A DNA stretch of 64,000 bases from Morella rubra. Taxonomy: Eukaryota; Streptophyta; Magnoliopsida; Fagales; Myricaceae. The position numbers and the translations under genes are program-made. Under the pieces are notes generated by a model that saw nothing but the letters and a program-made list of their open reading frames with translations, was not told where the DNA came from and did no database searches. The DNA is taken from contig CM025851.1 in assembly GCA_003952965.2 (NCBI GenBank), forward strand, positions 11,004,589 to 11,068,588, written 5' to 3'. Below, in pieces: positions 1-12,496 of the stretch (position 1 is the stretch's first letter; each line of letters begins with the position of its first letter).

Positions 1-2838
1 GTGTGTGCGTGTCTGTTTGTGGTTAAATTTCCTTGTCAAAGATTTGCATGGGGGGTTAGGTTTTCCCTCTCGATTTGATCACGACAACAACTCCCCCTCT
101 AGATTTTATATACTTTTAAGTGAGGAGGACGGCCCAAAATTTGACTCCATTTCGTCTAATTAATTTAGTATAAAAAATAGACTCCAATATATCGTTCAGA
201 ATTTAATTAAAAAATCTTCATCCTTTTGCAAATTTAAAAATCTGTCTTCGTTCATGAGAGTAAACAAATTCTGATCTTCCTGGCCGTCTGTCATGGTCGA
301 TCGTATTAGGGAAACCTTCATATTTTCCCTGTTTATTTTTGATGGTTGATGATCAGCCCTATGATTCAAAGTACAAGCTGTTCAACTTTGGGGGTCGTTT
401 TCCTTTCTTCTCCGAGTACTGTGTCTGATTTGTGAACCCTACTTATTGCCATTAGAAGTTGGCAGGAAAACTTAAGAAGTCAGTCTTATTCCGTGAAGAT
501 ACTCGGGGTCTAGACTGAACCCTACAACAACGTTCAGTGAAATTGGCAGTACTAGTCTGAAAGCTCCATAATAATTCTGAAAACTATGCCCTAGATTGGT
601 CCTCGTAATGGACCTAAATGTGGAACGGAAATCCTGCAAGTACGGTCACAGTATATTATATCTTATTAGAAGCTAGCATTCTAGCAAACTATGGATTTGT
701 TTATTTTATTACCTTGATTTTTCACCTAGATCCTTCTAATTTACTCGACTGGGTAGCTTGCACTTTAGCTGAGGAAATTTGAATAAAAAAAAGAAAGAAA
801 GAAAAAGACAATATGCCAAGATCATCTACTGCAGCTGAAATTTTCCTCAAAGCAATGGCATTCCAGGTTCGAATGATTGGCCACGCTTTTAAAGGACGTT
901 CGCAACAGTTTGTCATTCCGATGGTCATCCTCGTACCCCGGTTTTACGTTAGTTTGTCTCTCTATTTTTTATCTTCCAGTTTCAGTTCTACCCAGAGAAA
1001 AGAAAGTTTCCTTAAAGCAAGGCCGATTGAGTAACATTGATCGCGAAGCAAGGATTAGATAATGTATATTTCTCTACTTCAAATGGGTACATAATAAACT
1101 TCCCATCTAAACTGCACATGACTTCATCATCTCCTCCGATACCAAAATTTAATTCCCTCAGATATGTAGCAGCTGTTTTCCTTTTTTGTTTAATCTGAGC
1201 AATCAGCAAGCTGCAAGGCCATGAAATGGAATCAAGATCTCACAGTAGTACAACTTTGTCTACTTTATGATATAACTTCTTCTCGGGCGAATACTACTTT
1301 ATGCTTCTACAAGTACTGAAACATTTTTCTGGTGCCATGTGAAGCATAATGCTGCCTTTCTAACGGAAAAGGCAGATTAAACACTTGTAAATCTCCTTAC
1401 AGTCAAAGAACAGGGACCAATCTCTCCCTGTCTCCCTCTTTTTGCTCCTCTCTTTACTGACCATTTGGTTCTTCTTAATAAAATATTTATCGTAAATGCA
1501 AGCTTCTTATGAACTCTTCTCCTCCCTTTGGATCTGGGACGTTTCTTCTTTGTTAAAAAAATATATACATATATTGGAGCGAATATAAAAATCAAGAGGG
1601 AAAGGTACTTAATTATAATTCTTAACCAAGCCTTGACATTAGGAATAAAGTATCGCTGATTTACGAGGTGAGATTTGGGGGAATGTCGTTGTCTGAATAA
1701 CCTAAAAACACTTCCTTTGAAGTTCATGTTACAGTTACCTCGGAATCCACAGGCCTGCTATACAATCATGTTGCATGATCACCAGTTTATATATAACATA
1801 TAATCCTATATATATGTTTCCATCCCAAGGTAATTTCATTTTGGTAAATTACATCTTCCTTTTTAATGCAATTTTAAACCAATCAATAAATGCATACACA
1901 AATTCCAAAACAAATTAGATTTTATCACTTAAACCAAATAATTTTTTTTCCTATTTTACTGCACTCTATAGATAAAAATTATAGATGGTACTGGACGTTT
2001 CATTCCCTGGGGACAGGGATGATTGCATAGTATTCCATGCTAGGAGGGAAAAATATAAAAAGATTATTGTTGGTCAGAAGAAAATATAAATATTATATTA
2101 ATACTGTTTTGTTGAAAAGAGACGAGGATTTGACCTTTTTATTAGCTCAATGATTAACGGTGAAAACCAAGCAATCGGAATCGGCGGGGGCGGGGGTTAC
2201 TATCAGACACTTCACGTGGAAAGATTCATTTGGATAATGGGTTTGGTATTTGTTAAACCCAATCCGAACCAACTTCTTCCCCCAGAGAGATCTGGTGGAG
2301 GGGCGTATTCCAAGGCTTCCGACAAGCAAGGTATCCTATGCAGAGGAGATGAGCAGCCAGATGTGCCGTTTTCTAGAGTCCGCTTATGACCTCCACCCTC
2401 ACTCTCAGGACACTGAATCGCACTCTCCAACCGAAAGGACATATTCGCCCCCGTGATGATGACTAGGACAGTTGAATGACCCGAGCCTTTGTTCTCACAT
2501 GATCGTTTGAAGCGCGTGGGCCAGCGTTAGATTGCAAAGTTACAACCTTTTTCCTCTAACGTAAGTTTTACGTTCCACATGTCAATCGAGAAAAGCAAAA
2601 GACCATGAAATCCAGATCATGCAAGGAGGTTTTATCCTGTGCGATCCAGCTCACGGTTTACCTTAGACATTGGCCAATGGCATTGACACGTAACACCACC
2701 AAGAATAACTGTCTAAATACATTTTTTTGGACAGAATTCTTCTCAATATGGCTCGAATTTTTTTTCACTGGCTAGTCTTTCTTTTTAACTGAGGGTAATT
2801 ATTATTTTCCATTTTAATTGTTTTAACTTGGCTTCTTT
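1..2838. other. gene-free AT-rich stretch
   Basis: No open frame in this stretch resembles a known protein, and none has convincing splice partners. Both strands are interrupted by stops and A/T runs. A GC-richer patch near 2180-2460 carries overlapping frames on both strands but no recognisable family. Short purine tracts occur near 785-810. It is probably intergenic DNA upstream of the CDK-inhibitor gene. Confidence 0.5.
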
Positions 2839-3009
2839 GGTGGTGCTTTTTTCTCTAAAATTTCGGGGTATGAAAATTTTTAACAAATAAATACACTCTA
2901 AAATTTTCAACTTTAACACATATATACTCTATTTTTCACAAACTTTAATAAATCTCAATAAAATAAAGATTTCCTAAAATTTTTCAAAATTTTGACACAC
3001 GAATGCCCC
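2839..3009. mobile_element. short MITE, copy 1 of a ~180-bp family
   Basis: This 171-bp AT-rich block starts GGTGGTGCTTTTTTC and ends ACACGAATGCCCC, and is flanked by TTT on both sides (2836-2838, 3010-3012). It aligns by eye along its whole length with 18342-18523 and about 51116-51299. All three share the internal strings AATAAATCTCAATAAAATAAAG (with small variants) and TTTTCAAAATTTT or close forms. The 3-bp flank fits a Tourist/PIF-Harbinger type element, but the terminal repeats are imperfect, so the superfamily is an inference. Confidence 0.6.
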
Positions 3010-3485
3010 TTTATAAGCCTAAAATTAGAATTCTTAGATATTTTATATCTGCTGAAATACATATTTATTATAATTTAAGAATAAACATATATGGTCAAAA
3101 TACAAGCTGCATTCAGGACATGAAGAATTTCCAAAGCGGAAAAACTTGGGGGAAAATTACTCGACACTAATCCGACAAAGTAAAGTCGCTTAGCTCAGAC
3201 AAATTTCCCAGCTGCTGGGCTGCTTCCTACCTTTTATTTGTTACCCAAAAAGCCAAATCTAACCACCATGGTCCCTAAGACCCCCAGCTCACACTACCCG
3301 GTTAAAATGGAAAAATCCAACCCAGAAAAAGAATAAAATCGGGAAGTGTATATATTATCTCACTGAGTCAGCCAGTTTTAACACTGCAACCAGGTCATGC
3401 ATTTTCCAATCGACATAGAAGACAAAAATAAATAACCTCCAACGACCTCTCTCCTTCTCTCTCTCTTCGTATGGGGGTGTTTCCT

Positions 3486-3492
3486 TATAAAG
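3486..3492 (+). promoter_or_regulatory. TATA box of the SIAMESE-related gene
   Basis: TATAAAG lies 98 bp upstream of the start codon at 3584. It follows a CT-rich tract at about 3446-3470, which is common in plant core promoters and leaders. Position and sequence fit a core promoter. The transcription start itself is not visible. Confidence 0.5.
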
Positions 3493-3583
3493 CACGCCTC
3501 CCCAACTCTTTTTCTACATAAATTGCCCACGCGACTCACCTCCATTTCCAGCTCTTCACAAGTAAACGACAACGACGGAGAAC

Positions 3584-3973
3584 ATGTCCACCGATCTCGA
3601 ATTACTGCAAGACTTGTCGAAAATCCGACTTCTCACCGTGAAGACCAGAACGATAGCGCAATCCTCCAACGATGTAGGGGAAGATGTGGGCGGCAAGGTA
3701 GTGGTTGTGGAGCCACAGCAGAACGAGGACAACGGCAACAACGAGGAATGCCGGACCCCGACATCCGAAGAAAACAGAATTCCCAAGATCCTAGTTTGTC
3801 CCCCGGCGCCACGGAAACCGAGAATAAGGGTGCCGTCGTGCAAAAGGAAACTGTCCGAGCTGCAGTTCTTCGAGATCGCCAACAGCGAAGAGGTCGATGC
3901 GTTTTTCAGATCGAGCTTCGAAAGCGTCTCCGATATTACGTCGGTCAAGAGGAACTGCTGCACGTGTAAATGA
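3584..3973 (+). CDS. SIAMESE-related (SMR) cyclin-dependent kinase inhibitor
   Basis: The intronless frame encodes 129 residues, the usual size of the plant-specific SIM/SMR inhibitors. These bind CDK-cyclin complexes, restrain mitosis and promote endoreduplication in the nucleus. Family hallmarks visible in order are an N-terminal DLELLQDLSK block (4-13), ECRTPTSEENRIP (55-67), the proline-rich CPPAPRKPR block (72-80), basic CKRKL (86-90), and an ELQFFE plus EEVDAFF cyclin-binding-type segment (92-108). The N-terminus is closest to SIM/SMR1 (LGO) as I remember them; the FFE segment also recalls SMR2. The first ATG in frame is used, 98 bp after a TATA box. Neighbouring genes point to the SIM/SMR1 locus (see the synteny finding). 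The frame is intact. Orthology to SIM rather than another SMR is an inference, so no symbol is given. Confidence 0.88.
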   Translation: MSTDLELLQDLSKIRLLTVKTRTIAQSSNDVGEDVGGKVVVVEPQQNEDNGNNEECRTPTSEENRIPKILVCPPAPRKPRIRVPSCKRKLSELQFFEIANSEEVDAFFRSSFESVSDITSVKRNCCTCK

Positions 3974-6900
3974 TCGTCAGGCTGCCACGGTTGAAAAATA
4001 TCTTACACGATGATTACTTTTATTTTCAATTTTTTTTTTCTTTCGTTCTTCTTATGGCGTTTCTATATTGCTACATATATAATTTTATTCTGGTTGTGGT
4101 TCACACGTTCATATATAATCCCACTACTGCACAATATTGGATATTGGATCCCTCAGGTGTCTGCAATTTCGGATCTGAACCTTGGTTCTAAGTCAATGAA
4201 GTTACATCAGCTTGAATCTCATAAGCTGTCACATTTGAGTTATGCCCTTCTTTTTCTTGCTTACATTTTACAGCGGGTTTGAATTACTTTTCGTTAGAAA
4301 TTAAGGCTTAATGCGTTCAAAGTATCATTTTGCAGAGATAGCTGATTTGCTAGATACGTGGACGTAATTGGTTGCTTATTTTCTAATGTCGTTTCCCTAA
4401 AGTAAGAGGCAGATGAATTTTACTGTTTAAGATGGTTGATCTGTCTTTGTGTTTGACAAAATCCATGTTGAGTGCTTTGACACGGCTTCGAGTGGATCAA
4501 CTTGATTTTCAAACAGAGAGATAGAGAGAGGTTTGCACGTATTGGTGACCAATAAAAGATGCAATTTCCTTTATCAATTATCATGCACTACAATCGCCGA
4601 GCGGCCTCTTGGTAGTAATTGGTAACACCAACTGCAGTTGAGGAAACCACCTCACCTCACCACCCAAACGGACGTTCATGATATTACCCGCAGAATGACT
4701 CTTACAGACGCAGATCATGTTATATATTCACCTGCCCCAGGAACTTTCAGGTGCAAATGGCAGAAAACATAGGATTCTATGGACTATGGGCAGGAACGTC
4801 ATGGAGCACTTCGATTCGGCAGGTTTAACGAATAGTTTATGGGTGAGGAATGGCTACTGCTACCAATTCACATGGGTCAGGGTTAGTTTACATGGTGAGA
4901 TTTTCCACTAAAAGCCACCTCCAGCTCGAGTATGAAAGAAATTAGCTAGGCCGTCTTGTCGTCACTTCGGTGCTCGTAGAGACCTCCCTTAACCGCCCTA
5001 ATCAGCTAGCCCAGATCGACCTATCCACCTAATTTACTTCAGGATGGTGAAAAATTAATAACGGCATAAGATAAGACACTTTTTAGATATGTCCAACGCT
5101 TAGCTTTGTTTTCTAGCTAGAACTTGAGGATCCACTTGGAATAGTGGTCCATGTACGTCCACACGTCGTCGTCCATGTAGGTTCAAATGAACAGTTCCTA
5201 GTACTTCTCCATCTAAATGAATTCACAATTCGATTTATTTCTGATCACTCCTCCACCTCCTCCCCAAGAAAGAAACAAAAGACTCGGGCACTGTTTTCAA
5301 TGAAAAGTGCTCCAAATATTCGTTGAAAAAAGGAGAAAATAATATGAGAAAATATTAGCTAGGTACAATAATATATGAGAAAACATTAGGGACAATAACA
5401 CCGTCCATATTTATATATATGGGCCATAGCTCATTTAAGCGATATCTCCATGTGCCAAGTTTTGTAGAAGCATGTATAAATTAATCTGAAGTAGCGCATA
5501 AAAGAGGTCCACACGCATCCGGACAAAATCCGTCCCAAACGATTGGATTGATATTGGTAGGGGAGTTGGCAACGTCATGACAGCTTCTTCGCATATATAT
5601 TTAATATATTGGCCAGTCTGTGGTTGGCTTCATTTGTACGTGTCTTTTGAGTAATACCAAAAGGGGGTTAATTTAGACTAAAATGAAGGTTAGTCATCGG
5701 CGATGACCTGTACGAATATTAAACACAAAGGCTTTGGGAGAGAGCTTAGTTTATAAGCCACTCTTTGTAAATTAATTTTGACGGAATAAAGTGCATGCGT
5801 GATCAGTATGAAAGAATATGAAATAGTGAGACGGCGAGAGAGAGACAGAGAGAGAGAGCCATTTGCTTAGAGATGGTAAGCATATATAAAAACCATCAAG
5901 AGAGAAAAGATGGTAAGCATGACAAGCTAAAAGGGAATCATGCCCACTTTTACGTCGTCTTAAAAGCCTGGGGAAACACTATCAGTCTATCACAGGCTAA
6001 GGAAGCGTCAATGTCAAGAAGTGGGAGGAGGCAAACCAATTAGAGAGAGAGAGGGAGAGAGAGAGAGAGAGAGGAAAAAAGGTATTAAAAGAAGTGTATA
6101 TTTTCTCCTTCTGAATAGAAACATATATACTCCTTAATTATCGTAAGTTACCATGAGACTTAGTGGAGTTATGTACTTCATCTTCTATATATCTTGCGAG
6201 AATCTCCGCAAGTGTACTCCATTTCTCTTTAAATTGATGTTCTTTTAATTAATATATAACCCCTCTTAACGCTGTGGCCACTGGCCAGTATCGTCTACAA
6301 GACTACATAATCGGTTTGTTCCATTCACCAATTATATAGCTAGTTTGGATGCTTTTTCCAAAGGGTTAAACTCGGAGATGCCGGCCGGGACTGGTACATG
6401 GGTAGATGGTGCAGCACATTAATGTCCGAACGCGCGTGAGATCAAGCTCATCTATAGAAAGTGGGTGTACCGTCCAAAAAACGTGACATTTAAGCTTCGT
6501 ATTAGACCTTTAATTACCTTTAATTAGCTTCCCTTAACAGATATCTCATCCTTCACCGTCTCTCATACGTATTGTTTTCTTTAGTACTGTTTCCGAAAGG
6601 CAAAAGGAAATCTCACGAGAAATGGGAAAGGGAAAACAAAGGAAAAGAAAAGAATACCAGCAAGGATAAGAAACCGACGGAAAAAGAAAATAGCGGAAAG
6701 GTTAAAGAAAAGGGTTCCCGAGAGGCGAGAGAGCTTGCATTTTGCACTTCAAAACGGAATCCCTTCTGCCTTGTAACTTGTAAGGCAAGAGAGGTACTAC
6801 TGTTTTATCTGTGAAGGTGTCATCTTACAGTTGCTGCAGAAGTATACATGTTTCTATCAGGAATCTAATTTCTAGTGAATCGAGGTGCTAGAGTTGAACT

Positions 6901-7427
6901 TCCTGTTAAGAGAAGCAGGAATTCTCTGGGATTGGGATATCACACTAGCTTGGAAAAGTGTGACGCGGAAGTTCTCGTAACTTGGTCTTTAGATCAAGAG
7001 TAAGGAACAAGCTGGGCATCTAGCTAGCTATAGATACCAAAGGGAGACATCCAAGCTTGCTGCTTCATTCCTTGTCTTACACCCAAATGGAACAAAAACA
7101 AGGAAAAGAAAGACGAAGCTTTATAATATATGAAAGAGATTTAAGAGGCTAGCTTGATATATATGAACGTTATAGATGCTTGCTGTCCATTTGACCACCT
7201 TTTCACTGCAGTTCAAGTACATTCTCGATTGATGGCCTTGCACATAAGATGCGGGCTTCATATTTCCCAATGACACCTTTCTGCCGCCATGGCAGACCAT
7301 ATATATTTGACGAGGAGCAGTACAATTATTCCTGCAATAAGTTTTTGTTTTTGCTTAATGATTGAGAAGTAGGATTTGAATTAACCAATTTGATTAATTT
7401 GCAGATACCTTACTTGCACACTTCTTG
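3974..7427. other. intergenic stretch, no gene recognised
   Basis: This is about 3.4 kb of AT-rich DNA downstream of the CDK-inhibitor gene. Small frames (for example at 4010-4282, 4717-4911 and 6572-6814) lack family resemblance and splice context. A purine (GA)n microsatellite lies at 6041-6076, with further GA runs at about 5830-5860. No RNA gene was recognised. Confidence 0.5.
6041..6076. repeat. (GA)n microsatellite
   Basis: A run of about 18 GA dinucleotides is interrupted once by GG. It ends in an A-rich stretch. Confidence 0.8.
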
Positions 7428-8072
7428 TGTTGAGTGGAGTTAATTCCTTCCATACGGAGTAAAGTCCAAATGAGACATTTTATTAAGCCCAAAGCCCAGT
7501 AGGGTTTTAACCCTAAGGAGACTCTTGAATACAATAGATAGGGGCGAGGAATTAATATATTTCTCATTCACACTCAGGTTTCATCAAAGTTTCGTTCTCG
7601 CTTCATCTGTGGTTTGATTGAACTGAAATTAATTTAGAAGAGAGTTTCACGATAGAAGGGGCTATAATCTGAACAGGAGAGCTCAGATTTTAAGCTCAGG
7701 AACTGGGGTTTGTGTATGTGAACAGTAACTGTAAGTTTGGTATATTCTCTCTAATTTTTATTGTATTTGCAAAGATTGTGTCATCTTGAATAGATATGTG
7801 CTGTAACCTGTAGTTGTGATTAAAAAAGACATTGTGTACTCATTATTTAGTTGATAATGAAGATTTTAATTGGACTAGATCTCGTGATTTTTCAACCTCG
7901 CACTGAGCAAGTTTTCCATGTAAAAAATTATTTTGTGTTCTTATGGCTTGATGCAATTGATTACTTATGGATTATTTTCAGCACATATAATTATGAAGAT
8001 TGCACTCTATTTTCTTGTATCTAGAGAGAAGAATTATTCTGTTGTGCTTGTTTGTGGATATCTCTCTCAACA
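7428..8072. mobile_element. probable solo LTR of a retrotransposon
   Basis: The 645-bp segment begins TGTTGAG and ends CTCAACA, a perfect 7-bp terminal inverted repeat with the TG...CA ends of an LTR. The interior resembles plant Ty1/copia LTRs (CACTGAGCAAGTTTTCCATG near 7902). No primer-binding site follows at 8073, and there is no gag/pol on either side, so it reads as a solo LTR. The flanking 5-mers TCTTG (7423-7427) and TCTCA (8073-8077) match at only 3 of 5 positions, so the target duplication is degraded or the ends are slightly misplaced. Strand is not assigned with confidence. Confidence 0.6.
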
Positions 8073-9556
8073 TCTCATAAGTTGATAGGTAGAGACCTGC
8101 AGGCTTCTGTTGACCATCTGAGACAATCCATCTCCAAAGAGACTCAAGCTAAGTTGGGTTATAAATGCAGTACTACTCATGAGATTGAACTTGAAGCATA
8201 AAATTCACCCAATTAGGAAAGTAACCGAATAACTCTCGAAGAATATACGGCATATAGTGTACACATCTTCTCCACAATAAGTGATCCGGTAGACAATCTT
8301 TGTAAAATAGATGAGAAATTAACAGGTGACAGTGGGAAAGGAGCTGGAGGAATCAATGATCGTATTCATGAGAGTTATATTCGAATTACCCGAAAAAAGA
8401 GATCAGAGTTTCTTCTCATTAGCTCTTGAATTTGTCTTGAATTTAAACTATGTATTGGATCTACTGATCATACCTCATCCCAATTTCTGAAACAGCGCAA
8501 TCATATTTCACACTTCTTGATCAAGAACCGTCGGTGCCCTTCCGAACAATCGAGCACGGTAACGTCATGCACGATACCGACTAATTATATGTAGTAAATT
8601 TTGCTGCGTTACTGTGTACCGATTTGAGACGGTTTCTTCTCGACGTGATGTCGTGACTCTCACTTACAACCGGCTGGCAACACATATATGATGCCATAAA
8701 AAACAAAGACACACGGTGCCCTGTCCTCCTGATTCTTTGAAGGAACTGTACATGGACGTAGACATGTCCTGGCCTGCATTAATTGAAGTTCCCAAGGTCT
8801 TCAATGAGATGTCGGAGTTCCATATCCGCGTTCCGATGACAATGATCTCACGTGCTGGAGTTAAAGCAGCTTGTAGGACCAAGATAATGGTGTCACTGAG
8901 TCTGACGACAAGAGTGGGTCGGGCCCAAAAGGACGTCGCGTGGGAGGGTCGCCTGGGCCGCGACCCAAGGGAATATTGTCATCGAAGTTACTATCATCAT
9001 GTCTAATTTAAAATTAATGTGCAACAATCGTAGAGTTTAGCTACGAACAAAACTCCAAAATTCTTGACTGTCCAATCCATAAGACCTATGATTAACGTTA
9101 ACTTGGAAAGAAATCATTATAATATTTATGGTCTATTGGTCTGCAAAATAAAGATGGAGATAATTTAGGTGTTTTCGGCAACCGAAAATAGAAATATTTT
9201 ATTTTATTTAACTTTTAGCAGCCAATCATATGTTATTAATGTATATATTGCAATCAAAAATAGCTAAAAACTTAAATTCGCAGCAAAAATTATTATTAGC
9301 AACGAATCCTAAAATTTCGTTGTTAAAAGTTAACTATTAGCAACTAGAATTAACTGGTGGCCAAAAATTTGGTTGTCATAGAGCCTTTTCTTGTGTTACT
9401 AACACATATTTTTTTTCTTGTTTATCAAGCAAAAAAAAAAGAAATAAAAAGATGACAGAAATTGCCTCTTTGATTACTTTTTAAATAAAATATAAGGATT
9501 TTGACACTTTGCACTACTTCGAAATAAAAGTGATCTAAAATACCAATGGTGACAAT
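8073..9556. other. intergenic DNA with a possible CACTA-derived remnant
   Basis: There is no recognisable gene. A GC-richer patch at 8664-9006 has overlapping short frames on both strands without family resemblance. From about 9170 to 9405 the sequence repeats GCAACGAA / TTCGTTG(T)TA-type motifs. It ends TTTTCTTGTGTTA, reminiscent of the TTTTCTTGTAGTG terminus common in plant CACTA elements. No matching left end is visible, so this is only a possible truncated remnant. Confidence 0.3.
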
Positions 9557-9714
9557 TAGTGGTGGAATCAGGATTAAAATCCAAGGGAGTCAAACTTAAA
9601 GGCGAAATGACAATAAATTTTTTTTCTTTCGTAATACAAAAATTTTTCTTATAGTTACAATATCAAAAATAAAAGATTAAAAGTTATTAAAAATATTAGA
9701 ATACACGTAACGTA

Positions 9715-10035
9715 CTATGTACTCCGACTTAGAGATGACAATTGCATCATACAATTTTGCATATTCTGAAAATATTGCAAAATGGCTTTGCTCTTAATAG
9801 TTTTAAAAACTTCTTGCTCGATGTACACTACCATGCAATCATTTATCCAGTCATCTTTCATCCTATTACGCAAATCACTCTTGATGATCTTCATCGCAGA
9901 AAATACTCCCTCAACGGTTGCAGTCGCAATTGGTAAAACTAATGTCAACTCAATAAGTCGATAAATTAATAGAAATAGAGTATTCTTTTTGGTCTCAACC
10001 ATCTTCATAGCAAGACTTATAATACCTTGAAGCAC
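9715..10035 (-). pseudogene. hAT transposase C-terminal dimerisation fragment
   Basis: The 106-codon minus-strand frame reads LIYRLIELTLVLPIATATVE followed by FSAMKIIKSDLRNRMKDDWI. This is the signature of the hAT C-terminal dimerisation domain found in plant TTF-type/zinc-finger MYM-like transposases (residues about 20-75). The tail NDCMVVYIEQEVF also fits. The N-terminal zinc finger, the catalytic core and the earlier helices are absent, so this is a remnant and not a working gene. It lies inside the hAT element bounded by GTGACAAT duplications. Confidence 0.8.
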
Positions 10036-10084
10036 AGGAAAAAAAAAAAAACATCATTTCTTCTAACATCTTTAATATGATACT

Positions 10085-10390
10085 ACAAAAAAAAATCTTC
10101 AATTTCACAAAATGTCAAAATCTCTAATTCAAATCCAAATTTCAATCTAATTACATTGCATTCAAGTGACATTACAATCAAATTAATTAAAAATGATACT
10201 ACCAAAAAAATCCTCAATTTCAAAAAATGTCAAAATCCCTAATTCAAATCCAAATTCCAATATAATTGCATTGCATTTAATTGACATTACAATCAAATTA
10301 ATTAAAAATGATATTACAAAAAAAAAATCCTCAATTTCACAAAATGTCAAAATCCCTAATTCCGAAATAATTGCAGTGCATAAAAATTAA
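10085..10390. repeat. three imperfect tandem repeats of about 120 bp
   Basis: The string TCAATTTCA(C/A)AAAATGTCAA recurs at about 10098, 10214 and 10332. Each copy is followed by TCCCTAATTC-like and TTGACATTACAATCAAATTA-like segments. The period is near 116-120 bp. It lies inside the decayed hAT element. Confidence 0.6.
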
Positions 10391-10673
10391 AATTGTTTAC
10401 CTATTGTGATTTTGTGAAAGAGAGAGAGAGGGAGAGAGAGGTGAATAAAACATTTGAGTTAGGCCTTAGGGCCACTGGACTCTAGTTGGCCTGGGCCTAT
10501 GGGGGTCAGGCCCAAGCCAACTTATGGCAAAAAAAAAATTTATTTTTTTGGGCGGTGCAATGGGTGGCGGCCACCCAGGGTTGCTGCCCCTTGCATCTGC
10601 CACTGCCACTGGTGACAATCTAATGCCGAATTGGATCCCTCGATTGGCCTAGGAAAAGGAAAAAAATAACTTA

Positions 10674-10953
10674 CGGCATGTTTGTTTTGGTAAAATCTTA
10701 AGTATGGTGTGAATATTTAAGTGATGTTGGAGTTTTATTGGTATTTGTGTAGAAGTTGTTGAATTGTATTGATGTTTGTAAAAAGGTAATGATGAGTTGT
10801 ATTGGTATTTGTATACAAGTTGTTGAATTGTATTGATGTTTGTAAAAAAAATAATGTTGAGTTATATTGATATTTGTGTAGAAGTAATGTTGAGATTGTA
10901 ATTTGAGAGGGTTGGATTTAAATTCTAAAAATTTCACCAAAACGAACATGCCC
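10674..10953. mobile_element. Tourist-like MITE (TTA target duplication)
   Basis: The 280-bp element is flanked by TTA on both sides (10671-10673, 10954-10956). Its left end is cGGCATGTTTGTTTTGGT and its right end, reversed, is gGGCATGTTCGTTTTGGT, so the terminal inverted repeats differ at one or two bases in about 18. TTA duplication and small size fit the PIF/Harbinger (Tourist) group. The interior holds three tandem copies of a ~64-bp unit (TTGGTATTTGT at about 10738 and 10802, variant at 10867). No coding capacity is expected. Confidence 0.7.
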
Positions 10954-11024
10954 TTAGATTCCTGAAGTCAATCACTGCCTTTGCACTGACCAACTGCTCC
11001 AGACACATTGAACCAAAGAGATGC

Positions 11025-11032
11025 TATATATA
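11025..11032 (+). promoter_or_regulatory. TATA box of the haemoglobin pseudogene
   Basis: TATATATA lies 89 bp before the ATG at 11114. It appears intact although the coding region is broken. Confidence 0.45.
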
Positions 11033-11113
11033 CATATACACTAAAATAAAATCCTTGGGAAAAAAACAAGCTTGTTGTGTGTGTCTCATAGTAGTGTGTG
11101 TGAGAGAGATCAG

Positions 11114-12496
<1,383 letters not shown>

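Larger units (their letters stand above)
9557..10611 (-). mobile_element. decayed hAT transposon with perfect 8-bp target duplication
   Basis: The 1,055-bp element is bounded by identical 8-bp copies of GTGACAAT (9549-9556 and 10612-10619), the duplication length typical of hAT transposons. The left end reads TAGTGGTGGAATCAGG. The right end, reversed, reads CAGTGGCAGTGGCAG, matching the C/TAGTGG(C/T)(A/G)GA termini of plant hAT elements. The minus strand carries the C-terminal part of a transposase. The interior also contains A-rich imperfect repeats of about 120 bp at 10085-10390. Most of the transposase is missing, so it is a deletion derivative incapable of encoding its own enzyme. It sits about 500 bp upstream of the haemoglobin pseudogene start. 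Confidence 0.8.

Noticed and set aside
1377..1727. 116-codon minus-strand frame with a hydrophobic segment and basic tail
   Set aside because: There is no family resemblance, the composition is driven by AT-rich DNA, and no promoter or splice context supports it.
3523..3969. 148-codon plus-strand frame overlapping the CDK inhibitor in another phase
   Set aside because: It is a shadow frame. The SMR motifs are all in the frame starting at 3584.
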